64,000 bases of DNA, taken from contig NC_006461.1 of NCBI RefSeq assembly GCF_000091545.1, positions 805,564 to 869,563 of the forward strand. The letters are read 5' to 3'. The position numbers and the translations under genes were made by a program. Origin of the DNA: Thermus thermophilus HB8. GTDB taxonomy: Bacteria > Deinococcota > Deinococci > Deinococcales > Thermaceae. The notes below the pieces were generated by a model. The model did no database searches and had not been told where the DNA came from. It saw nothing but the letters and a program-made list of their open reading frames with translations. Below are positions 19,769 to 30,630 of the stretch, one piece after another (positions within the stretch are counted from its first letter, which is position 1; each line of letters starts with the position of its first letter).

Positions 19769-21316
19769 ATGCGCAAGGCGGCAGGCAAGTACGGGAACAC
19801 CTTGGAGTTTGGCCACCTCGTGGGCGGGGAGGAGGTCCTCGAGGGCCCCCTCCTGGAGCGCCGCAACCCCTCGGACCGGGAGGACGTGGTCGCCCGCTTT
19901 CCCGAGGCGGACAAGGACCTGGTGCGCAAGGCGGCCTTGAAGGCCCGGGAGGCCTTCGCCGAGTGGAGCCGGACCCCCGCCCCCATCCGGGGCCAGGTCC
20001 TCTTCAACCTGGTGAAGATCCTGGAGCGGGAGAAGCCCACCCTCACCCGGCTCATGGTGCGGGAGGTGGGCAAGACCCCCAAGGAGGCGGCGGGGGACGT
20101 GCAGGAGGCCATAGACACCGCCCTCTTCTTCGCCTCGGAGGGCCGCAGGCTTTACGGCCAGACCGTCCCCAGCGAGATGCGGGACAAGGAGCTTTTCACC
20201 TTCCGCAGGCCCTTGGGCGTGGTGGGGATCATCACCGCCGGGAACTTCCCCATCGCCGTCCCCAGCTGGAAGCTCATCCCCGCCGTCCTCACGGGGAACG
20301 CCGTCGTGTGGAAGCCTTCCGAGGACGCCCCCACCCTCTCCTTCGTCTTCGCCAAGCTCTTTGAGGAGGCGGGCCTGCCCCCGGGCGTCCTCAACGTCGT
20401 CTTCGGCGGCGGGAAGGGCTCCACGGGCCAGTGGATGGTGGAGCTCATGGACGAGGGCCTCTTCCAGAAGTTCGCCTTCACCGGCTCCACCCAGGTGGGG
20501 CGCTGGATCGGGGAGGTGGCGGGGCGGAACCTGATCAGGCCCACCCTGGAGCTTGGGGGCAAGAACCCCTTGGTGGTCATGCGGGACGCCGACCTGGACC
20601 TCGCCGTGGAGGGGGCCTGGTGGAGCGCCTTCGCCACGGGAGGGCAGCGGTGCACCTCCGCGGGGAACATCCTGGTGGACGCCCCCATCTACGAGGAGTT
20701 CAAGCGCCGCTTCCTGGAGCGGGTGGAGGCCACCCTGGTGGGCAACCCCCTCCTCCACCCCGAGGTCACCTACGGGCCCTTCATCAACGAGCGCTTCTTC
20801 GCCCGCTGGCAGGAGCACTACCGGGTGGGGGAGGCGGAGGGGGCGAGGCTCCTCTTCGGCCGGGGCCGGATCACGCGGGAAAACCCCTACCCCCGCTTCC
20901 TGGGGGACCCGGAGGCCGGGCTTTACGGCTGGCCCACGGTCTGGGAGGTGAGGCCGGGGACGCGCCTCTTCACGGAAGAGGTCTTCGGGCCCACGATCAA
21001 CCTCGTCAAGGTGGACGGGATTGAGGAGGCCATAGCGGTAGCCAACAGCACCCCCTACGGCCTTTCCAGCGCCATCTACACCAACCACCGCCACTGGGCC
21101 TACCTCTTCAAGGTGGGGATCCGGGCCGGCATGACCAGCATCAACAACGCCACCGTGGGCGCCGAGGCCCACCTCCCCTTCGGCGGGGTGAAGGCGAGCG
21201 GCAACGGGGGGAGGGAGTCGGGGATCTGGGTCTTGGAGGAGTACACCTACTGGCACGCTGTGAACGAGGAGTACTCGGGGAGGCTGCAGCTCGCCCAGAT
21301 GGACACGGGCTACTGA
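19769..21316 (+). CDS. NAD(P)-dependent aldehyde dehydrogenase
   Basis: 515 aa. The ALDH core is intact: PLGVVGIITAGNFPIAVPSWKLIPAVLTGNAVV, FTGSTQVGRWI, the catalytic-base Glu in LELGGKNPL, the nucleophile Cys in GGQRCTSAGN, and EVFGPTINLVKV. The N-terminal part resembles semialdehyde dehydrogenases of the ALDH4/7 type, but the substrate is not decided by sequence. The last ~20 residues (from VNEEYSGRLQ) extend past the usual C terminus; T. thermophilus ALDHs with C-terminal tails reaching the substrate channel are known. It is transcribed alone from its own promoter or with the WD40 gene 37 bp downstream. Confidence 0.9.
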   Translation: MRKAAGKYGNTLEFGHLVGGEEVLEGPLLERRNPSDREDVVARFPEADKDLVRKAALKAREAFAEWSRTPAPIRGQVLFNLVKILEREKPTLTRLMVREVGKTPKEAAGDVQEAIDTALFFASEGRRLYGQTVPSEMRDKELFTFRRPLGVVGIITAGNFPIAVPSWKLIPAVLTGNAVVWKPSEDAPTLSFVFAKLFEEAGLPPGVLNVVFGGGKGSTGQWMVELMDEGLFQKFAFTGSTQVGRWIGEVAGRNLIRPTLELGGKNPLVVMRDADLDLAVEGAWWSAFATGGQRCTSAGNILVDAPIYEEFKRRFLERVEATLVGNPLLHPEVTYGPFINERFFARWQEHYRVGEAEGARLLFGRGRITRENPYPRFLGDPEAGLYGWPTVWEVRPGTRLFTEEVFGPTINLVKVDGIEEAIAVANSTPYGLSSAIYTNHRHWAYLFKVGIRAGMTSINNATVGAEAHLPFGGVKASGNGGRESGIWVLEEYTYWHAVNEEYSGRLQLAQMDTGY

Positions 21317-21353
21317 GCCCCAAGACGCCTACGCCTTGGGAGGAGGTGTTGGG

Positions 21354-22505
21354 ATGAGGGCGCTGGGTCTCCTCTTCCTACTCCTTCCGGCCCTGGCCCA
21401 GAACCTGGCCCCGGCCTTTCAACTGGACTGCCGCTTCCGGGGGGAGGCCAGGCCCGCCCAGGTCTTCTGGGACGGGAGCCCCTTGGGGACCTGCCCCCTC
21501 GAGGTCCGGGCTGCTCCGGGCCGCCACCTTCTCCGCCTGCGCCTCGAGGAGCCCGGGGGGACCTACCTGGCCTACGAGGCCCGGGTGGAGGTGGGGGAGG
21601 GGGGCCTGGGGGCCTTCACCGCCGAACTCCTGCGCTATGACCCCCGGGGGGAGGCCCTGAAGGGGGGCAAGGGCTTGGTCTACGCCCTGGCCTACGGCCC
21701 CAAGGGGGTCTTGGCCCTGGGGGACGCGGCCGGGCAGGTCCGCCTCCTCCCCCCGGGCCGTCCCCCCTTGGACCTCAAGGGGCACGCCTCCTACGTGCGC
21801 GACCTGGCCTTTAGCCCCGACGGCCGCTACCTCGCCTCGGCCTCGGGGGATGGGACGGTGCGCCTGTACGAGGCCCAGGGCCGCTTCCTCCGGGCTTTGG
21901 GCAAGGGCCCGGCCTTCCTCAAGGTGGGCTTTGACGCCCAGGGCCGCCTCTTTGGCCTCCAGCTCCGGGGGAACCTCACCCTGTTTGACCCCGCCACGGG
22001 CAAGGTCCTGGCCGCCCGCCCCCTAAGCCCCTACCTCTTCTCCGCGGCCCAGAGCCCCGGGGGGAGGGTCCTCGCTTTGGGGCTTTCCGTGGGCCGGGTG
22101 GAGGTGTGGGACCTCGCCCTCCCGGGGAAGCGGAGGGAGGTCCGGGTCCCGGGAGGTCCCGTCTACGCCCTGGCCTTCAGCCCCGACGGCCGCTATCTCG
22201 CCGTGGGTTCGGCGGACGGGGGAGTGAGGCTTTTGGACCTCCTGGCCCCGGGCGGGCCCGAACCCCGGCTCCTCTACGCCCACAAGGACCTGCCCCTGGG
22301 CCTGGCCTTCAGCCCCGACGGCCGCTATTTGGCCTCCGGAGGGCAGGACCGGGAGGTGCGCCTCTACGACCTCGATGCGGGCCTTTTGGAGCGGGTTTAC
22401 GTGGGGCATACCGGTGCGGTGTACGGGCTGGACTTTAACCCCCAAACCCCCGCCCTGGCCACGGGCGGGGGGGAGGGTCGGGTCCTCCTCTTCCGCCTTC
22501 CCTAG
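21354..22505 (+). CDS. Secreted WD40-repeat (beta-propeller) protein
   Basis: 383 aa from ATG 21354, preceded by GGAGGTG; a TTG 18 bp upstream is less likely. Signal peptide MRALGLLFLLLPALAQ. Residues about 30-85 form a PEGA-like beta domain (VFWDGSPLGTCPLEVRAAPGRH). The rest are WD40-type repeats with the recurring core LAFSPDGRYLASAS/VGS, at least three of them near-identical, forming one beta-propeller. It is probably a periplasmic or surface scaffold. It is followed by convergent terminators. No enzymatic residues recognised. Confidence 0.85.
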   Translation: MRALGLLFLLLPALAQNLAPAFQLDCRFRGEARPAQVFWDGSPLGTCPLEVRAAPGRHLLRLRLEEPGGTYLAYEARVEVGEGGLGAFTAELLRYDPRGEALKGGKGLVYALAYGPKGVLALGDAAGQVRLLPPGRPPLDLKGHASYVRDLAFSPDGRYLASASGDGTVRLYEAQGRFLRALGKGPAFLKVGFDAQGRLFGLQLRGNLTLFDPATGKVLAARPLSPYLFSAAQSPGGRVLALGLSVGRVEVWDLALPGKRREVRVPGGPVYALAFSPDGRYLAVGSADGGVRLLDLLAPGGPEPRLLYAHKDLPLGLAFSPDGRYLASGGQDREVRLYDLDAGLLERVYVGHTGAVYGLDFNPQTPALATGGGEGRVLLFRLP

Positions 22506-22577
22506 GCTTATACCCTTGCTTCCGGTTTCCTTCACCCTACGGGCCCTAGGAGGCCCCTAGGAACCTTGCGCCAGGGC

Positions 22578-22605
22578 CCCCATGCTGGCGCAAGCCAGCA
22601 TGGGG
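22578..22605. terminator. 12-bp hairpin with GCAA tetraloop between convergent genes
   Basis: CCCCATGCTGGC (22578-22589), loop GCAA, GCCAGCATGGGG (22594-22605). It lies between the WD40 gene and the TPR-like gene, and its arms are nearly the same as those at 10161-10188 and 51208-51235. Confidence 0.65.
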
Positions 22606-22610
22606 TGGTA

Positions 22611-23044
22611 TTACTGGCCCGCCTCCACCGCCTGGGCCTGGGCCGCCCAGCGCTCCGCCTCGGCCCGGTCCCCGCGCTGGTTGGCGTAGAAGGCCAGGGT
22701 ACGGGCCACCTTGGCCGCCGCCTGCCTGGCGGCCTCGTCCCAGGTGCCTCCCTTCTCCCGGTAGTTCATCCAGGCTTCCCAGGCGCGGATGGCCCACTGG
22801 GTCTCGGTGTAGATCTCGGCCAAAAGACGGAGGGCCCGGAGGTCATTAGGATTCTGTTTCGCCAGGGCCTCCGCCGCCTCCAGGGCCCGCTTCCAGGGGG
22901 CAAGGTCCACGAACCCCACGGGGTAGGCCTTCCGGGCCTCCTGCCGCAGGGCCTCTACCCCCTCCAGGGTGAGGCCTCCCGCCTGCTGGCCACTCCCAGG
23001 CTAAGAAGCGCTGCCATCCCCCAAACCAGATACGCCTTCTTCAT
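22611..23044 (-). pseudogene. Secreted TPR-like protein, broken by a one-base frameshift
   Basis: A strong promoter (23069-23097) and AAAGGAGGTG lead to ATG 23044, which opens a signal peptide MKKAYLVWGMAALLSLGVA. The frame then stops at a TAG after about 30 codons. A -1 shifted frame starting near 22990 continues as QQAGGLTLEGVEALRQEARKAY and through a helical TPR-like region (LAKQNPNDLRALRLLAEIYTETQ) to TAA at 22611. Adding one G (plus strand) to the GG at 22988-22989 would give VAQQ, a typical signal cleavage site, and a 144-aa protein. Either a real one-base deletion, a strain-specific off switch, or a sequencing slip. Confidence 0.75.
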
Positions 23045-23068
23045 CCCGCACCTCCTTTAGCCTTTTTC

Positions 23069-23097
23069 AGGATACGCCCGGGGGACCGGCGTGTCAA
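23069..23097 (-). promoter_or_regulatory. Promoter of the TPR-like gene
   Basis: TTGACA (23092-23097) and TATCCT (23069-23074) on the minus strand with a 17-bp spacer: consensus -35. The predicted leader is about 20 nt and includes AAAGGAGGTG. Confidence 0.75.
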
Positions 23098-23100
23098 GGT

Positions 23101-23469
23101 TCATTGGGCGCTTTCCAGATCAGGCCGGAGCCGCACCGCCTCCCTAAGGTAGACGTGGCGCACCCGGTCCTGGGGGGTGTCCGTGTTCCAGAGGGCGAGG
23201 ACGCGGATCACCCGGGGGAGGCTTCCCGGCACCGGCACCTCCCGGGCGGAGAGGAGGGGCACCCGGTGCATGCCGATCTGCCGCGCGGCCTCGGCGGGGA
23301 AGGCGGAGGTGAGGTCCTCGGTGACGGTGAAGATGACGGCGGCGAGCTCCTCGTAGCTCTGGATGCCGTTCGCCTCCAGCATCTTCAGGAGGAGTTCCCG
23401 GGTGGCCTGGTGGATGGCCTCCGGGGTGTCCTCTTCCACGGTGATGGCGCCGCGGATGCCCCGGACCAT
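23101..23469 (-). CDS. aroH: Chorismate mutase, AroH class
   Basis: 122 aa, the size of the T. thermophilus and B. subtilis monofunctional AroH trimer. Conserved residues are visible: [18 protein letters not shown] with Arg6/Glu12-type positions, [18 protein letters not shown], and [33 protein letters not shown]. It converts chorismate to prephenate for phenylalanine and tyrosine. TAGGAT (23481-23486 minus) may be its -10. It is upstream of the broken TPR-like gene, which has its own promoter. Confidence 0.95.
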   Translation of the reverse strand: MVRGIRGAITVEEDTPEAIHQATRELLLKMLEANGIQSYEELAAVIFTVTEDLTSAFPAEAARQIGMHRVPLLSAREVPVPGSLPRVIRVLALWNTDTPQDRVRHVYLREAVRLRPDLESAQ

Positions 23470-23493
23470 GGTTACGGCCTATCCTAAGGGGTT

Positions 23494-23522
23494 TTGGGCC
23501 GAGGGGCAAGCCGGTGTAGACT
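23494..23522 (+). promoter_or_regulatory. Leaderless promoter of the PIG-L deacetylase gene
   Basis: TTGGGC (23494-23499), 17-bp spacer, TAGACT (23517-23522). The GTG codon at 23530 starts 7 nt after the -10, where transcription would begin, so the mRNA should be leaderless. This also supports GTG 23530 over ATG 23539 as start. Confidence 0.65.
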
Positions 23523-23529
23523 GGCCTTC

Positions 23530-24204
23530 GTGAACCTCATGGCCGTCTTTGCCCACCCGGACGACGAGATCGGGGCGGCCGGCACCCTCGCCCTCCACGC
23601 CCAGAAGGGGGACCGGGTGATGCTCGTCTGGATGACCCGGGGGGAGCTTGCCAGCCAGTTCGGGGATACGCCGGAGGAGGAGGTGGCCCGGGTGCGGGAG
23701 GGGCACGGGGCCTACGTGGCGGGGCTCATCGGGGCCGAGCACCGCTTTTTGCCCTTCCAGGACACCTTCCTCACCGGTGGCCGGGAGGAGGCCCTGGCCC
23801 TGGCCCGGCTCATGGCCGAGTTCCGTCCGGACGCCGTGGTCACCTGGGACCCCATGGACGTCCACCCGGACCACCGGGCCACCCACCGGGCGGTGCTTTC
23901 CGCCCTGAAGCTCTGCCGCATCCCCAAACTCGTGGGAGAGGCCCACAGGAAGCCCGTGCGCCTCTTCCACTACCCCCGGGAGGACCTCGCGCGGCCCTGG
24001 GTCTACGTGGACACCACCCCCACCCAGGAGGTGGCGGAGGCGGTCTTCAGCTTCTACCAGGCGTTCTACCGCTGGCCCTTCACCCTCGAGGACTTCCGGG
24101 CCCGGAGGCGGCTTCTGGGCCAGAGGGCGGGGGTGCGGTTTGCGGAGGCGTTTCAGACGGAGGCGCCGCTTGCCCTTCCGGGCCTAGGCTTTGGGCCTCG
24201 GTGA
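23530..24204 (+). CDS. PIG-L/LmbE family N-acetylglucosaminyl deacetylase
   Basis: 224 aa from GTG 23530. Zinc motif FAHPDDEIGAAGTL near the N terminus and DVHPDHRATHRAV in the middle are the HPDDE and HPDH elements of LmbE-like deacetylases. The family includes BshB enzymes of bacillithiol synthesis and GlcNAc-PI deacetylases; no neighbour decides which. Transcribed from a leaderless promoter with a 17-bp spaced -35. The 3' end overlaps the decayed, convergent ClC frame by about 125 bp. Confidence 0.87.
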   Translation: MNLMAVFAHPDDEIGAAGTLALHAQKGDRVMLVWMTRGELASQFGDTPEEEVARVREGHGAYVAGLIGAEHRFLPFQDTFLTGGREEALALARLMAEFRPDAVVTWDPMDVHPDHRATHRAVLSALKLCRIPKLVGEAHRKPVRLFHYPREDLARPWVYVDTTPTQEVAEAVFSFYQAFYRWPFTLEDFRARRRLLGQRAGVRFAEAFQTEAPLALPGLGFGPR

Positions 24205-25373
24205 GGGCGTAGCTCACGAAGACCGCGGGGAGGACGAGGGGCAGGAGGGCGTAACCGCCCCACTCCGCCGCGAGGACGAGGGCGGCGAAGGGGGCCCGGG
24301 CCACGCCCGCAAGCAGGGCGGCCCCGGAGGCCAGGGCCAGGGCCTCCGGCCCGGGGAGGGCGGCGGGGAGGGGGAGCTTGCCCACGAGGGCCCCCAGGAG
24401 CCCCCCGAGGACGAGGCGGGGGTGAGGAGCCCCCCGGGGGCCCGGCTCCCCAGGGCCAGGACGAGGAGGAGCCCCTTGGCCAGGAGGAGGTAGAGGACCG
24501 CCTCGGGGAAGAGAAGGGGGGTGGTGGCCAGGGCAAGCCAGCCCGTCCCCTGGCCTAGGGCCTCGGGGGCGAGGAGGAGGGCGAGGCCCAGGGCGAGGCC
24601 CAAAAGGCCGTGGCGCAAGGGGAGGGAAAGGCGGGAAGACCCCCGCTCCAAAAGCCCGGCCCCTTGGAGCCAAGAGGGTGCCGAGAAGGGCGGCCCCGAG
24701 GCCCAAGGCCGAAGCCCAGGGGCAGGGCGCCCCAGGAGGCCTCCGCCCGGACCGGGACCAAGGGGGCGTAGCCCAGGAGGGCCCCGTAGACGGTGAAGCC
24801 GGCGAGGGCCCCGAGGAGGGCGGGGGCCAGGGCCTGGGCCTCGAGGCGGAGCCCCCGGTAGCGCATCTCCGTGGCGAGGAGGGCCCCGGCCACGGGGGCG
24901 TGGAGGCTCGCCCCAAGCCCCGCCGCTAAGCCCGCGAAGGCCAGGACCCGACCGATGCGGGAAAACCGCTTCCCCAAGACCTCCCCCACCCACAGGCCCA
25001 GGCCGCCGAAAAGCCCCTCCCGGCCCAGGGGGGAGTAGGCCCCGAGCTGGACCAGGGCGGCGAGGTAGGCCCGGGCCCGGGGAAAGGCCCCGGGAAGGCT
25101 GGCCAGCCAGCCGGAAAGGGCGAAGAGGGCGGGGAGAAGGAGGAGGGGGAGGAGGGGGGAGGAGGGGCCCGTGAAGGCCTGGCCGAGCCCGCCCTCCCCG
25201 GGGGGGCCAGGGGGAAGGTACCCGAGGAGGCCGCCCACCCGCGCCTCCACCGCCTTTAGGGCCAGGCTGGCGAGGAGGGCCGCGCCGCCCGCAAGCCCTC
25301 CTGTGAGGAGGCTGTAGAGGATGAGGGGACCGGTCTGGGCCTCGCCCTCCGCCGGGGGAGAAGGCCGCCGCAT
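24080..25373 (-). pseudogene. ClC-type chloride channel/antiporter, multiply frameshifted
   Basis: Starts at ATG 25373 (MRRPSPPAEGEA). The first frame shows ClC features: SPLGREGLFGGLGLWVGEVLG (the GREG anion-binding loop), then GLAAGLGASLHAPVAGALLATE. Near 24700 the hydrophobic reading moves to a second frame (GLGAALLGTLL), near 24670 to a third (GLLERGSSRLSLPLRHGLLG through GSRAPGGLLTPA), and at about 24417 back to the second (LVLGGLLGALVGKLPLP... ending EWGGYALLPLVLP). The last change is explained by one missing G in the plus-strand run at 24416. A single-frame protein is impossible. It is the last gene of the gatC-serS operon, overlapping the amidohydrolase stop (TGATG). Confidence 0.75.
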
Positions 25374-26482
25374 CACAGGAAGTGTACCAGAGAAAGGGGC
25401 GTTCCCCGGGTGAGCCTGGGCGTGGGGAGGCCCAAGGCCCGGTACCCCCCCCGGGTGAGGGCCCGCACCAGGAGGCGGGGCTCCGCCCGGCCCCAGAGGA
25501 AGCGGGCCTCGTTCTTCACGTCCAGGTCGGGGCTTGAGCCCCGGGAGTCCGTGCCCAGGGCGAGCTCCACCCCGTGCTTGGCGTAGAGGGCGAGGGGGGC
25601 CTCCCCCACCTCCAGGTTCCGGTTGGACCGGGGGCAGAGGACCACCTTGGTCCCCGTCTCGGCGAGGAGCCCCACCTCCTCCTCGTCCACCTGGACCCCG
25701 TGGACGAGGAGGGTCGTGGGCCCCAGGACCCCGAGGGCGTGGAGGTGGCGGACGGGGGTCGTGCCCGGGGGGGTCCAGGGGGTCTTGGCGAAGCGCCCGT
25801 ACACCTCCCGCAAGGGGCCCTCCCCCCGGAGGAGGAAGGCCACCTCCTCGGGGCTTTCCGCCGCGTGGACCATGAGGGGGAGGCCCTCGGCCCTGGCCCA
25901 CTCCGCAAGCCGCTTGAGGAGGGGGGGGCTCACGGAGTAGGGGGCGTGGGGGGAAAGGCCCACCTTCACCTTGCCCTCCCGCCTCCGCCAGGCCTCCACC
26001 TTCCGCCGCACCGCCCTATAGACCTCCTCCGCCAGGGAGGGCTCCGGGGCGAAGACCTCGTAGAAGGCCACCCCGGGGAGGGGGCTTTCCTGAAGGAGAA
26101 AGTCCATCACCTCGTCCTTGAAGACGATGTCGGCGAAGGCCCCCACTCCCGAAGCCAAAAGCTCCTCCAGGCCCCTTTTCGCTCCCTCCAGCCCCCGCCT
26201 TTCCCGATGGGCCACCACGTGGGAGAGGAAGCCCGCGAAGGGCCCCCGGTAGAGGGGGAGGAGGGAGAGGTCCAGGTGGGTGTGGGCGTTCACCGGGGGC
26301 GGGAGGAGGGCAAGGCCCTTGTGGACCACCTCTCCTTCGGGGAAGCGGGCCCTCAGCTCCTCCAGGCTCCCCTGGCCCACCACGAACCCGCCCTGCACCG
26401 CCAAGGCCCCCCGGAGCATGGGGGTGCCGAAGCCGGTGTAGACCACCTCGGCGGTCCAGAGCTCAGTCCTTAGCCAGGACAT
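25373..26482 (-). CDS. Amidohydrolase, TRZ/ATZ-cytosine deaminase type (aminofutalosine deaminase-like)
   Basis: 369 aa TIM-barrel metal hydrolase: NAHTHLDLS (HxH), SPHAPYSVS, MVHAAES (His), a LCPRSNRNLEVG loop and the catalytic Asp in LGTDSRGS. The PRSN loop and short N-terminal beta-sandwich are like aminodeoxyfutalosine deaminases of the futalosine menaquinone route, a pathway known in Thermus, but S-adenosylhomocysteine or guanine-type deaminases remain possible. It overlaps the GNAT gene by 20 bp and belongs to the operon that also encodes the racemase homologue; an amide hydrolase acting on N-acyl amino acids is less likely, since this clan usually deaminates. Confidence 0.75.
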   Translation of the reverse strand: MSWLRTELWTAEVVYTGFGTPMLRGALAVQGGFVVGQGSLEELRARFPEGEVVHKGLALLPPPVNAHTHLDLSLLPLYRGPFAGFLSHVVAHRERRGLEGAKRGLEELLASGVGAFADIVFKDEVMDFLLQESPLPGVAFYEVFAPEPSLAEEVYRAVRRKVEAWRRREGKVKVGLSPHAPYSVSPPLLKRLAEWARAEGLPLMVHAAESPEEVAFLLRGEGPLREVYGRFAKTPWTPPGTTPVRHLHALGVLGPTTLLVHGVQVDEEEVGLLAETGTKVVLCPRSNRNLEVGEAPLALYAKHGVELALGTDSRGSSPDLDVKNEARFLWGRAEPRLLVRALTRGGYRALGLPTPRLTRGTPLSLVHFL

Positions 26483-27217
26483 ACCGGTTGGGGTGGCGGA
26501 CGAGGTCCACCAGGCGGTAGCCCCGGGCGAAGTAGTGGGGGAGGACCAGGCGGCTGTGCTCCCGCCACTTTAGGGCGAGGGCGGGGTCTTCCCGGAGGAT
26601 CCTCCCCCAGTCCTCGGGGATCTGGAAGAGGAGCCTCTCGGCCTCGAGGTCCAGCCTCGCCTCGAGGGGCACCTCCCCCTCCACCCGGTTCGCCTGGGGG
26701 AGGCCCGCCACCTCGGGCTCGGGCGGGGGGGCGTAGAGCCGGGCGTAGACCCTTTCCGAGAGGAGGTCCCACTCGGCGAGGAGCCGGTCCGAGGGAGCCC
26801 CGGCGTTGATGCCCGACATGGGGCCGTAGTGGTCGGGGAGGTAGGTTTTGGCCGTGGCCCCGAGCTTCCGCAGGTTGAAGTTGGCGTTTACCCCCCGCAT
26901 GGGGTCAAAGGTCCAGACCACCCTGCGCACCCCGCGGGCCAGGCACCAGTCCCTTTGGAAGCGCTTGAGGAGGAGGGCCGCCCCCGTGCCCCTGTAGGCC
27001 TCCAGGACGCCCAGCATGTGGGAGTGGTGGAGGGCGGGGTCCTTCGTGGGGAAGCCGAAGACGAAGCCCACCATCCTCCCCTCGGCGAAGGCCCCGGCCA
27101 CGAGCCCCCCCTCGTCCTGGACGGCCACGAGGAGGCCCCGCGGCACCAGGTCGCTTTCCGCGCGCCCCCAGACCTCCCGCTGGAGGGCCACCACCTCCTC
27201 CATCTCCTCCCAGCCCT

Positions 27218-27245
<28 letters not shown>
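26463..27245 (-). CDS. GNAT-superfamily N-acyltransferase (COG3375-like)
   Basis: 260 aa. An N-terminal GNAT fold has the CoA-binding turn [14 protein letters not shown] (Q/RxxGxG/A type). The middle block [33 protein letters not shown] is diagnostic for a GNAT subgroup often encoded beside N-acylamino-acid racemase/o-succinylbenzoate synthase homologues. In Geobacillus such a partner N-succinylates D-amino acids for racemization. Here it directly follows the racemase homologue with 28 bp overlap. I infer an amino-acid N-succinyl- or N-acetyltransferase role. Confidence 0.8.
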
Positions 27246-29864
<2,619 letters not shown>

Positions 29865-29865
29865 T

Positions 29866-30609
29866 TTAGCCGAGGCGGTCCGCGAGGGCCCAGACCAAGG
29901 GGGCGAGGAGCAGGGCGGGGAGGAAGGAGGCCACCCGCACCCGGGTGAGCCCTAAGAGGTTGATGCCGATGCCCAGGATCATGAGCCCACCCACCCCGGT
30001 CACGAGGAGGACCCTGGGGTCTTGCGCGGGGTCGGGGAGGGCTTGGCTCAAGGTGCCTGCCAGGAGGGCCACGCCCCCCTGGTAGAGGAGGATGACCAAA
30101 ACGCTGAAGCCCACCCCTACGCCGAAGGAGCTGGTGAGGGCGATGGCGGAGAGGCCGTCCAGGGTGGCCTTGAGGAAGAGGAGGCTCGCGTCTCCCGTGA
30201 GGCCGTTTTGGATGGCCCCGAGGAGGGTCATGGGCCCCACGCAGAAGAGGAGGCTTGCCGCCACGAAGCCCTCGGTGAAGCTTCCCCCGCCCCGCACCGC
30301 CCGCTTGATCCTCTCCCCGAGGCCCTCGAGGCCCTCCTCCAGCCTAGCCCACTCCCCGAGAAGCCCCCCCAGGACCAGGGCGACAAGCCCCAGGACCACC
30401 CCGTCCACCGCCCCGCCCTTCGCCTTCCCCAGGGCCTGGGCCATGGAGAGGCCGATGAAGAGGGTGGTGAGCCCCACCCCTTGCACCATGATCCGGGCCA
30501 TCCGCTCGGGAAGCCTTCCCCTTAGGACGAGGCCGAGCCCCGTGCCTAGGGCCACGGTGGCGGCGTTCGCCAGGGTTCCCGAAAGCTTGTCCAGAAGGGT
30601 GAGCTCCAT
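29866..30609 (-). CDS. DUF554 family membrane protein (YdfK/YqgA-like)
   Basis: 247 aa from ATG 30609. About seven hydrophobic segments; the family blocks GTLANAATVALGTGLGLVLRGRLPERM at the start, GLSMAQAL, GFVAASLLFCVGPMTLLGAIQNGL with its conserved CVGPM, and SSFGVGVGFSVLVILLYQGG are clear. Function of DUF554 is unknown; transport has been suggested. It is the first gene of the gatC-serS operon. TAGAAT (30617-30622 minus) ends 7 nt before ATG, giving a leaderless mRNA. Confidence 0.9.
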   Translation of the reverse strand: MELTLLDKLSGTLANAATVALGTGLGLVLRGRLPERMARIMVQGVGLTTLFIGLSMAQALGKAKGGAVDGVVLGLVALVLGGLLGEWARLEEGLEGLGERIKRAVRGGGSFTEGFVAASLLFCVGPMTLLGAIQNGLTGDASLLFLKATLDGLSAIALTSSFGVGVGFSVLVILLYQGGVALLAGTLSQALPDPAQDPRVLLVTGVGGLMILGIGINLLGLTRVRVASFLPALLLAPLVWALADRLG

Positions 30610-30630
30610 GGCGGCTATTCTAGCCAAAAG
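30610..30630. promoter_or_regulatory. Overlapping divergent promoters DUF554 / mnmD
   Basis: The 21 bp between the two ATGs contain CTATTCTAG. Read on plus, TATTCT (30616-30621) lies 9 nt before the mnmD ATG; on minus, TAGAAT (30617-30622) lies 7 nt before the DUF554 ATG. The two -10 boxes share five base pairs. Confidence 0.55.

Noticed and set aside
19754..21256. 500-codon minus-strand frame opposite the aldehyde dehydrogenase
   Set aside because: Shadow of a clearly coding ALDH gene.
21820..22350. Repeated nucleotide blocks coding CTGGCCTTCAGCCCCGACGG-like sequence
   Set aside because: They are WD40 repeats of one protein, not CRISPR or mobile repeats.
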